Shown here: one piece after another, positions 55,801-64,000 of the stretch
Layout: the number at the start of each line of letters is the position of its first letter
How positions within the stretch are numbered: the first letter of the stretch is position 1
NCBI GenBank assembly: GCA_030141605.1
Contig: JAQGDQ010000073.1
Location: 592,501-656,500 of the forward strand
Source: Tubiluchus corallicola
Taxonomy: Eukaryota; Priapulida; Priapulimorpha; Priapulimorphida; Tubiluchidae
Reading direction: 5' to 3'
Length of the DNA: 64,000 bases
Translations under genes and position numbers: made by a program
Notes under the pieces: generated by a model
What the model saw: the letters and a program-made list of their open reading frames with translations, nothing else
Database searches by the model: none
Told to the model about the DNA's origin: nothing

Positions 55801-58800
55801 TTTAAATCAAAAGTTGCCATTATATGGGTCTTACAAAATTAAAACCCATTATTTACATTTAGAATGGTAATCATTACCAGCCAAGTAAATTAAACAGCCG
55901 TTAATGAAGGATTTTGTAAACAGTCGGGAGAAGTAGAGGATGAAAGACACTTTCCCCTAAACTGCTGTTAGATACAGTGAGCAAAGATTTGAGTTAAATG
56001 ATCTGCACCCTGGCGAATTTGTATTTCCTGTGAAATATAAAGATGTGGAGTTTTTAGCTAGAGTGTAATACTAAAATCTTAAACGTATGTTTTAAGGCTA
56101 AATCCTTGATGTGTATAGAGTATATCTTTCGTTTTGTATTTTTGCTTTGCATATGTGTTTAGCTTATTGTACATTGCACAGATGTAATTTATGTGCTTGC
56201 ATAGCAAAATCATCCGTAAGTCAGCTATTAAGCTCTTCCAGTTATTCACATATCTTGAATCTCCATTTCACGAGGATCACTTTGATTCTAAGCTCATCGC
56301 TCTATATTATTTCTAAGCTGAGATAATCCACGTTGAAGTTGAAGTTCATGCTGCGCACTGAAAAACATAATCTTGAGAAAATTGCTGTTAAAGTTAGCCA
56401 TTGTTTTTTTGTCGTGCTTATTCAAAACCCTTAGCAACAGCACTAATGTTGACTGCTATGGACTTTGCATGAACACGTTAAAGTTATGTTTAAATCTAGT
56501 AGATGGCTCTTCCTAACAAAGATCTGGGCTTGACAACAGAAAAAAACCCGAAACAAATGACTGCTTCCATTCGCTACAATCAGAGTTTGAAAATTGCACT
56601 ACGAGTTTCTAGCCAGAAAAGTGAGCACGGGGTTATAAAATCAGATTTTTAGTATTTTTTTAACATTTTCTTGATAATCTGATGCTAAAATATAAAGGTC
56701 CAATATATTTAGCATTTGTTTTTATAAAAAACAAAAAATTGACATTAGACCAGATTTTTGGTGCATTCTAGTTTGAAGCATCATAACCTAGTTTTTACTA
56801 TGCTGACTTATGGGCAGTTTTGGTATGCAAGCACACATTTAATGTTAGTTTTGATTGCTGACGTTGATGGATTTGCATAGTATTGTGTGTGTTACCGAAT
56901 AAATTATTGTTAAATTGCATGTGCTATAACAGAATTGCCAACATGCGCAGAAGCACTTTTAGCATCATGTTAGTTAAATGTTTTTCTTTCCATTACAGAG
57001 ACACAGGCTTGTAAATGATACTTTGAAAGAGGAGCTCACTCGTAGCGTTCATGCTCTGTCAATACAGGTACCCCTGAAGTCTTTTTAGTTGCAACAGTTT
57101 AATAAAGGGTGTTGGAAAGTGACAGCCATGTTATGAGTGCTCTGTTTTTGATGCTATCTATTGATGAAAATATTGAATCAGTGTCAGCTTGCACTATTTT
57201 AAAAAAAGTTACGCTGATTTTTTTCAAAGTAGCATAATTTTTGTGTCCATTGCATTACACTTGAAAAGTAAGAAGAAGCATATGTCACAAAAAAGCTTAT
57301 TTAAAATGTGTTAAAAAGATTAATTTGTTAGCCCAATATGAACTTGGCCTAGAACAATTTTGTAGCAATTTTACTATAGAATTCTTCAACTGTTTGAAAC
57401 TTTTAGCTCTAATTTGCTAATTGTCTAATTGTATTTATTTTCTGTTTAATACTTGCATAATTATACAAACTTGCTCTGTTTTGTATTGTAATAACTTAAG
57501 CTGTTTTTACTGCGACTAAGATAGTTGACTGTATATATGAAGAAAAATCACTTACCTCAAAAAATTTCTACAGAAGGTTTCTCAATGGTTTTTTACATAG
57601 TATCATGTGACACATATCAAAAGTTTACCAAAGTCAGATTGTTGGAAAGGCCTAATTTTTTAGATTGTGGCAAAGACAGCTGATAAATTGTGAAAGTGCT
57701 CATTTCTCCTTCAGTATTCCTCCTAGGTGAGCAATTATGATGCCTTATCCCAGTTTGCATATTTTTAAATTATAGTGAAATGATTACCTGATTGTGAATC
57801 TAAGATGTTCGACCAATAAGGTTGCTTAACTAGGAATATAAGCATTATTCTTTTTATATTTATCATAGACAATTGCCTTTATGATGCTTTGAGAATTGAG
57901 GAATCCTTCTTATACATTTAAATTATGCTGAAATGATTTTCAAAACGTAAAATCCAAGATGTCTGACCAGTATGGCTAAAAGCAATCAAAATGGCCAGTG
58001 ACTCTATTAATGCAAGTTTAAAACCTAAAAATTGGCTGGGCTTATGCCCTAACAGATCATATTGAACGTACACAATGGAAACCTACTTTTGCTTTTTATT
58101 TGTGAAGAACAGAATGGTTCATGGATACCAGCATAACATGCATATATCCATAATAAACTAAAGTGAGATTGTGACTGTCACAGTTTGTTTGACAGTGGTG
58201 AGTTTCATTTCGTATGTAAGGCTAGCTGAAAATCTGAAGACACTGTTACAACTGTATGATGACATTTACGTCTTCTATAGTGTATACTTGTGAATTTAGT
58301 AAAGCATGCTTTTTGGCTTAGCTAGGGCTTTAACCAGCTGCAAACAATTTATCCCTTGTTTTCCTACATTTTCAATAGTAGGAAACAGAACTGCACTTTG
58401 TGGGTATTCAGTGATACATTTTTACAAAAAGCATCTATGCATATTGATATATATCCTTAGACATCCATGCGTAATCTATGGATTACGGATTTGCGCCCCT
58501 GAAAAAATCCTACCCAACTGTCAGTTTCAGTGCAAAAACTGAGTTTATGGGGAGAAATGATGGCTTTCTTTTCAGACGCTGTAGCAATCAAGGACTCTTA
58601 ACCTTGTGAGTGGGGAACTGGCAGCACTGGGATAAATGCATGAAGGGGTTGAGATGTGGACATTGTAAAGGCTGCAAATTAAGCTCCACTCTTATGTGCA
58701 GGAGCCTCGATTTCATTTAGACAAGCCAGCAATTCCTAAAGCATACGACATCAGCAAAATGAAACAAGTCTCGTGTAGTGCTCACAATGCTATTTATTGA

Positions 58801-60711
58801 TGTGATACAACTTTACAGATTTTTAATGTTGGGCAAAGTCAGCATTCCAAAAAATTGTTGATAGTGAACCGACTGTACACGCTTGCACGAATGCATTTCT
58901 GCCCAAATCATGCAAATAATGTTATAGAAGTCTTGGGAAGCAAGGCAATGGTCATTTTGTTTCCTGCCAAGATTACCGATTTATTTGCTTCTTTGCATTG
59001 CGGCCTTTTTAAACAACACTATTTCTGTAAAGTCATTTCTTATGCCAGAATGTCTTTTTCCTCCAGAGTGCTCAACTAAATGTCATTGCCTTAAAGCTGA
59101 TTATAATATGGATCAGATTGGGATGAAAAATGGATAGTTATCTGTTTTCCTGTCCGTTATGACCAAGAAAACTGCTATCCCGGAGAGCATTCTTTAGTCT
59201 GTCCATTGTAAATGCAACCAACCATGGTGTAGTTGCAGAGGATGCAGATTGCCTTGCATTCATAGAACCCCAAAGCATTAGATTAAGTCCAAATTTCTTT
59301 ATCTATAATGAATATTGAATAGTAATGCACATTTTCATAGTTATCGAATATGTTTGTCGGCCATCTTGGATTTCACTATTTTCCAATCACGTCATCTTAA
59401 TTTAATTATGTAAAGTGGTTCCTCAATCTCCCAAAACAATGGGTTAGGCAACAAAATTCTTTGCTAACGAATACTGAAAGAACAATGGACATTTTGTAGT
59501 ATGGCTGTCATACTGATCCTCCATCTTGGATTTTGCAGTTTTGTAATCACTTTACTGTGATTTAAATATGTAAATTGGATTCTTCAGTTCCTAAAACATG
59601 TGTACCAAAATTACTTTCAAAGGACGGATAATAAAGGACTAATAAGCATTTTAGTATGGCTGTCATACTGATCCTCCATCTTGGATTTTGCAGTTTTGTA
59701 ATCACTTTACTGTGATTTAAATATGTAAATTGGATTCTTCAGTTCCTAAAACATGGGTACCAAAATTACTTTCAAAGGACGAATAATAAAGGAGTAATAA
59801 ACATTTTCCAGATTTAATGGCCGTCTTTGACACGGTCTTGAAAGTTAGGCATTTCCACTCGTCAGACTTTGGTAAACCTTTGGCATGTTATTAATCGCCC
59901 TGATACTGTATTGCTGTTGAAAAACCTTTGTGGCCATTTTTGGGTTCTAAGAATAAATCTACAATTGTTAAATTGTCATAACTGGAATTACTGCCTGTTA
60001 AAAAAGATTAAAAGATTGGTTAAAAAACTGAATAATGGTAGAATTATTCCATCATTCATTTAAATTTGTGGAGAGTTTAAAGTGTACATATAGTTAATAT
60101 AGTTAAAGGACAAGAAAATGGCTAACCGAAGTAAGCCTCAGAAAATTCGCAATAAAAAATAATATCACCTAAGTGCAATCTTAAGCGAATAAAGTACTCA
60201 CGTTTGCGCATTTACTCCAATTTTTGTGAAATATTTCAACCGCTGCAGTAAACGTTGGCGCAGACATGTTTCATTTAGTCTGCCAATTGAAAAGCCAGCA
60301 TGTGACGTGGCATGACATCACTTGAACACAGTCTCGCAGTGAGTTCTGAGCATGTGTGCCATAAAGATTTGTGTTATGGTTCTGTGACGCCATCTAATAT
60401 GGCACCGCCGTGACAGTCTCTCGGGAGTATTTAAAATGAAAACAAATAAGAAATTCTTTTAACGTGAGTATGATAAACGCTTAAGATTGTCTCTAACCAT
60501 TATAATTCTTTAGCGAAACTTTTCTGAGACTAGTTTTAACTAGGCCTTTTCTCATCCTTTAAGTGTCTAATTCTCAGCACCTTTTTTGTAACACTATAAA
60601 ATTTTATGAAATTTTATCCTTGTATTGCAGGCAAAGACACCGGAACAGTGGGAGGCATCAGATAAGAAAGTTGAGAGTTCTCCAGCTTGTGGGGGAGGCT
60701 TTGGAAAATAA
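52874..60711 (+). CDS. BOLA1: BolA-like protein 1, mitochondrial (BOLA1)
   Basis: Five exons (52874-52987, 54350-54401, 55109-55173, 56999-57067, 60631-60711) join in phase to 126 residues; introns are 1362, 707, 1825 and 3563 bases. The N-terminus (MKKATQLLPIRFAASMSIAA) is basic and free of acidic residues, as in mitochondrial presequences. The BolA fold follows: RPIETCIRNKLTSMF helix, PVYLDVINESYMHSVPKGSE, THFKVVVVSEKFQGL, then PLKRHRLVNDTLKEEL with RHR at 78-80 and VHALSI with His95. These are the conserved loop and the histidine used with a monothiol glutaredoxin (GLRX5) to bind a [2Fe-2S] cluster in this family. The C-terminus KTPEQWEASDKK and SSPACGGG (Cys120) matches BOLA1 rather than BOLA2 or BOLA3. 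Known role: iron-sulfur cluster handling and mitochondrial redox balance. Confidence 0.93.
57705..57978 (-). repeat. 155-base repeat family, two units (inverted orientation) in BOLA1 intron 4
   Basis: Two diverged units with a 154-base period. The (T/C)AAGATGT(T/C)(C/T)GACCA word is at about 57802 and 57956, each preceded by ATTTAAATTAT(A/G)(G/C)TGAAATGATT. The reverse complement matches the three units at 59335-59807. Confidence 0.6.
59335..59807 (+). repeat. 155-base tandem repeat, three units in BOLA1 intron 4
   Basis: Units start near 59335, 59499 and 59654. The last two are almost identical (start words GTATGGCTGTCATACTGATC 155 bases apart, only a few substitutions over the whole unit), so their duplication is recent. 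The first unit is clearly diverged but keeps CCATCTTGGATTT, ATTATGTAAAGTGG and GAACAATGGACATTTT in order. Confidence 0.85.
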
Positions 60712-61257
60712 ATGTGTCGGCAGTAAAAGTGTCGAATGACTTTTCCCGTGATGTGTCACTTATAAATACTGTGTGAATTGATCCCGTGAATAGAAACAAT
60801 GAGTTTGTACAATTTACAATGACTTGTTTTAATTTGGCTTTGATGGAGTTTTATCAGGAAGGTTGAGTCTTTAACTGTCAATTTGTGTTTTAGTAAGTAG
60901 GTAATCATTTAGTAATGTCTTATTTAATGATGATTAGTTTTAACAAGATGAAGTTTTATGTCCATGTTCTTTTCGTAACGATCAAGTCTATTGAATTAAC
61001 TCGAATTTTTTATCATATTTGAAACGTTAAATTTTTACTCATGTTGACATGTCTAAAAGCAGCTATTTACGCATATGTCAGGCTAATGTAATTTGAGTAA
61101 TATGACATAATTTGTTCCTCATATATAACTCTATACGGTTGTCATGTGCAAATTTTTCAATAGCATGTGAATTTTGTGAGTTAATTCCATGTGAAATTAC
61201 TTTGTTTACCTTTAATAGTGTTATTTACACTAGTAGAAGAATTCTTCACGAGTAAAC
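60712..61257. other. Gap between BOLA1 and the Tigger ORF
   Basis: 546 bases that must hold the BOLA1 3' UTR and whatever drives the next ORF. No clear AATAAA was found after the BOLA1 stop and no terminal inverted repeat matching the sequence downstream of 62862 was seen. Confidence 0.4.
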
Positions 61258-62862
61258 ATGACTAGCTTAAAACAGAAAAGGAGAACCATAACATTAGAAA
61301 CCAAACTTGAAATTTTAAAGCGGTTTGATTCCGGAGATAGAGCAGTTGACATCAGTAGGGCATTTGGTTTACCTCAGTCAACTGTTAAGTGTATTCGTAA
61401 TAGTGCAGAAAAAATTAAAGCGAGTGAAAAGAGTGCTATACCAGCTGGTGCTGCTAGGTTAACCAGAATAAGAAGTGCAACAATTGAAAGAGTCGAGAAA
61501 TTGCTTTCACTTTGGATAGATGACCATTCTCAACGTGCAGTCCCGCTTAGTACCAGTGTCATTCAGGCTAAAGCACTAAGTTTGTTTAAAGATGTTCAGA
61601 CGAAGGAAGGGATAGGATCTCAAGAAGAAACGTTCAGTGCAAGTCGGGGGTGGCTTCATCGCTTCAAACAACGCTACTATTATCGTAGCATTAAAGTAGA
61701 TAGTGAAGCAGCCAGTGCAGATGCTGATGTAACACAGAAGTTTGCAGAAGAGCTCAAGACTATCATTGAAGAAGGTGGGTATTCAAGCAAGCAAGTGTTC
61801 AATGTCGACGAGACTGGGCTGTTTTGGAAAAAAATGCCCTGTTGCACATACATATCATGTGAAGAAAAAACAGCACCTGGATTTAAAGCAGAAAGAGACA
61901 AACTGACGTTACTCCTGGGTGGAAATGCAGCCGGAGACATGAAAATGAAACCACTTTTGGTGTATCACTCGGCAAACCCACGAGCATTGAAGGGTTATTC
62001 AAAAGACCATTTACCTGTAATTTGGCGACATAACAAGAAAGCAAGGATGACAGGCAAAATTTTTTGTGAATGGCTGAGTGTGTATGCTATCCCAGCATGG
62101 AAAGAATACTGTACTCAACAGAACATAGATTTCAAAATTCTTTTGCTTATTGACAGTGCACCTTCACATCCAATAAATCTTGACGATCTTTGTGACAATG
62201 TAAAGATTGTCTTCCTGCCGCCAAATATTACAACATCAGTGCAGCCAATGGAACAAGGTGCAATAGCTGCTTTCAAAGCGTACTATCTCCATCACCTTTT
62301 TGTGCAATTAATTACTGCAACTGATGGTGAAGATAAGCCGACTATCCGGTTTTACTGGCGAGCATACAACATTTTACACAGCCTGGATAACATAAAAGAA
62401 GCATGGGCTTCAGTTAGTGCAGTGCTCATGAATGGTGTGTGGCTGAAGTTATGGCCAGAGTGTGTGACAAAAACAATGCAAGAGGATGCTGTTTCATCAA
62501 TAAATGAAGAGACACTGCAATTGGCAAAACTTGCAGGTTTTAGCAGTTTGGAAAGACATGATATAGAAGAAGTGCTGGAATCTCATGAAGAAGAATTGAC
62601 TAATGAAGAGCTGCTAGAATTAGAAGAACATAAGGCTGTCCTGCAAGAAGATGATGACTCGGATCCTGAGCCACAGCGCACATTAACCTTGAGTCGTCTG
62701 AGTGAAGCTTTCAAGAGTATTGACACTGCTATGGAAATTTTTTGCGAAGATGATCCAAATAGAGAGCGAAGTTCAAAAGTGTGCCACAACATTGCTGATG
62801 CCTTACATTGCTATAAAGAAATATTCACTGAAAAAAAGAAAAAAATGTTTCAATCGACTTGA
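61258..62862 (+). CDS. Tigger/pogo-type transposase, TIGD1-like, intact
   Basis: An unbroken, intronless 534-codon frame. Residues 6-55 form an N-terminal psq/CENP-B-N helix-turn-helix (RRTITLETKLEILKRFDSGD, DISRAFGLPQSTVKCI). A CENP-B-type second DNA-binding domain runs to about 147 (SRGWLHRFKQRYYYRSIKV). The DDE_1 catalytic domain follows: FNVDETGLFWK (Asp184), LLLIDSAPSHP (Asp299) and ITTSVQPMEQGAIAAFK (Glu332), where Tigger proteins usually have QPMDQG. An acidic Glu-rich segment (about 440-475) precedes a basic end. The family moves DNA by cut-and-paste and has often been domesticated as DNA-binding host genes. Flanking inverted repeats were not found by eye, so a host gene or an isolated remnant are both open. 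The start is the first ATG, preceded by GTAAAC. An AATAAA lies at 63060. Confidence 0.9.
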   Translation: MTSLKQKRRTITLETKLEILKRFDSGDRAVDISRAFGLPQSTVKCIRNSAEKIKASEKSAIPAGAARLTRIRSATIERVEKLLSLWIDDHSQRAVPLSTSVIQAKALSLFKDVQTKEGIGSQEETFSASRGWLHRFKQRYYYRSIKVDSEAASADADVTQKFAEELKTIIEEGGYSSKQVFNVDETGLFWKKMPCCTYISCEEKTAPGFKAERDKLTLLLGGNAAGDMKMKPLLVYHSANPRALKGYSKDHLPVIWRHNKKARMTGKIFCEWLSVYAIPAWKEYCTQQNIDFKILLLIDSAPSHPINLDDLCDNVKIVFLPPNITTSVQPMEQGAIAAFKAYYLHHLFVQLITATDGEDKPTIRFYWRAYNILHSLDNIKEAWASVSAVLMNGVWLKLWPECVTKTMQEDAVSSINEETLQLAKLAGFSSLERHDIEEVLESHEEELTNEELLELEEHKAVLQEDDDSDPEPQRTLTLSRLSEAFKSIDTAMEIFCEDDPNRERSSKVCHNIADALHCYKEIFTEKKKKMFQST

Positions 62863-64000
62863 GCATAATTTAGATGCATCGCTGCATGTCGAATGTCTAT
62901 ATTAAACATATGTGTAAGTCATATTATCATGCTTATTATGGTTATTATCTTATTATGATCTTTATTAAGTCATGTTATGTCGTGCCGTAAAGTCGATCAG
63001 TCATGAGTTGCATAGATCGTAAGTCGATGAGATTGCCTGTCCTAGAATAATAAGTGTGGAATAAAAGAAGTCGACTGAGACTGTTGAAGACGTTGGCAAT
63101 GTTATTGCTATCTTGGCTTACAGAGGGTAAAGAAATCCAATGTATGCACTGAGCTGTGTTATAAGCAAACTCTGTGCAAGTTATAAAGTCGCTACATTAT
63201 TTTATTGTAACAGTGTATATTTATAGTTTTTATGTAGTCTAAAATTGCATAAGTGTTTCCGACTTTAGAGTTTTCAACAGTAATGTAATTGAGTTGGTTA
63301 GGCACTGAACTCAAAACTGCCCTGTCTGTGGTCCAGATTTCATGTTGTGTTGTCTTAAAAGAAATGTTGTTGTTACGTGTTTCATTGAAAGATATTTGTT
63401 GTTTATTTTGTAACACTGTTATTAGTATATTAGTGAATTGTGATTTGTTGTGTTGTTCTGCATCTGTGTATAAGCGTGTTCTTCAAGAATAACCATTATT
63501 TTGTGAAAACAGACACCTGAACCGATTTAGTATTGAAGAAAGTTGTCAAAACTAGTTCAAAACGAATGTAGGTAATAAACTTTACAGTATTATTAAAATT
63601 TGAAATATTATCTTCGACTTTTTGTTCAATGAAATAATCAGGGTTCTATTACTGTGTTTTTTCCAGTACTACCGATATCAAGTTAAAATGTATTTTACTC
63701 GAGTGATGTAGACCTGTGTAGCTCTAAAGTTTTAGTAAATTACCGCGCGATGGAGCCACGTACATGTATGTGTATAATTATAGTACTAGTTGATTTTTGT
63801 GTAGAACATACTACACGACTAAATGTATGGGGGCGCTCAGTTGCCGTCTTAGCAGAGAAAACTGCACGTATGTTCCTATGTATATGCACAAGCGGATCGG
63901 CTAAATGAATAATAATAAAATTGGCCCGATGTGCGTTTCCATAAATTCAATTTATTTTTCATTTATCATTTTTTTGTATATTAACTTTTAGCGACTACGT
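62863..64000. other. Downstream flank of the Tigger ORF
   Basis: AT-rich sequence with AATAAA at 63060-63065 and another near 63573, either of which could end the Tigger transcript. No further gene and no convincing terminal inverted repeat was recognised. Confidence 0.4.

Noticed and set aside
60712-64000. Terminal inverted repeats around the Tigger ORF
   Set aside because: Flanks were compared by eye on both strands and no matching pair ending in TA was found; degraded ends cannot be excluded.

Overview
The window is nuclear DNA from an invertebrate animal. Genes are sparse, AT-rich and split by GT/AG introns of about 0.2 to 3.6 kb. The spacers hold tRNA-derived SINE remnants, relics of non-LTR retrotransposons, long microsatellites and degenerate minisatellites. 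No operons or ribosome-binding sites are present, so the DNA is not bacterial. The proteins look like those of a bilaterian invertebrate. A secreted Gly/Tyr protein with a basic Tyr-rich tail resembles shell-matrix proteins, so a mollusc is my best guess; this is inference with low confidence.

Layout: 1-24623 contains no gene I can name, only repeats, SINE and LINE pieces and one weak exon candidate near 18.7 kb. A four-exon LRRC20-type leucine-rich-repeat gene lies at 24624-26559 (+). Two tandem genes on the minus strand (28827-34171 and 35079-37555) encode secreted, possibly GPI-anchored PI-PLC-X proteins with the same exon plan; each appears to have lost a different active-site residue. 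A two-exon gene for the secreted Gly/Tyr-rich protein lies at 40279-41978 (-). A complete tRNA-Gly(GCC) gene is at 44362-44432 (+). A five-exon BOLA1 gene (mitochondrial iron-sulfur protein family) spans 52874-60711 (+). An intact intronless 534-residue Tigger/pogo-type transposase ORF starts only 546 bases after the BOLA1 stop, at 61258-62862 (+).

Exon structures were built by hand, by joining open frames across GT/AG sites so that phase is kept and the joined protein matches the family. There is no sign that the genes work as one pathway. The only clear gene cluster is the PI-PLC-X tandem duplication. The most notable observations are the reciprocal loss of catalytic residues in that pair, the glutamate at the third catalytic position of an otherwise intact Tigger ORF, and a dispersed repeat of about 155 bases that forms small arrays in both orientations inside the last BOLA1 intron. 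I found no defence system, CRISPR array or other microbial-type system.
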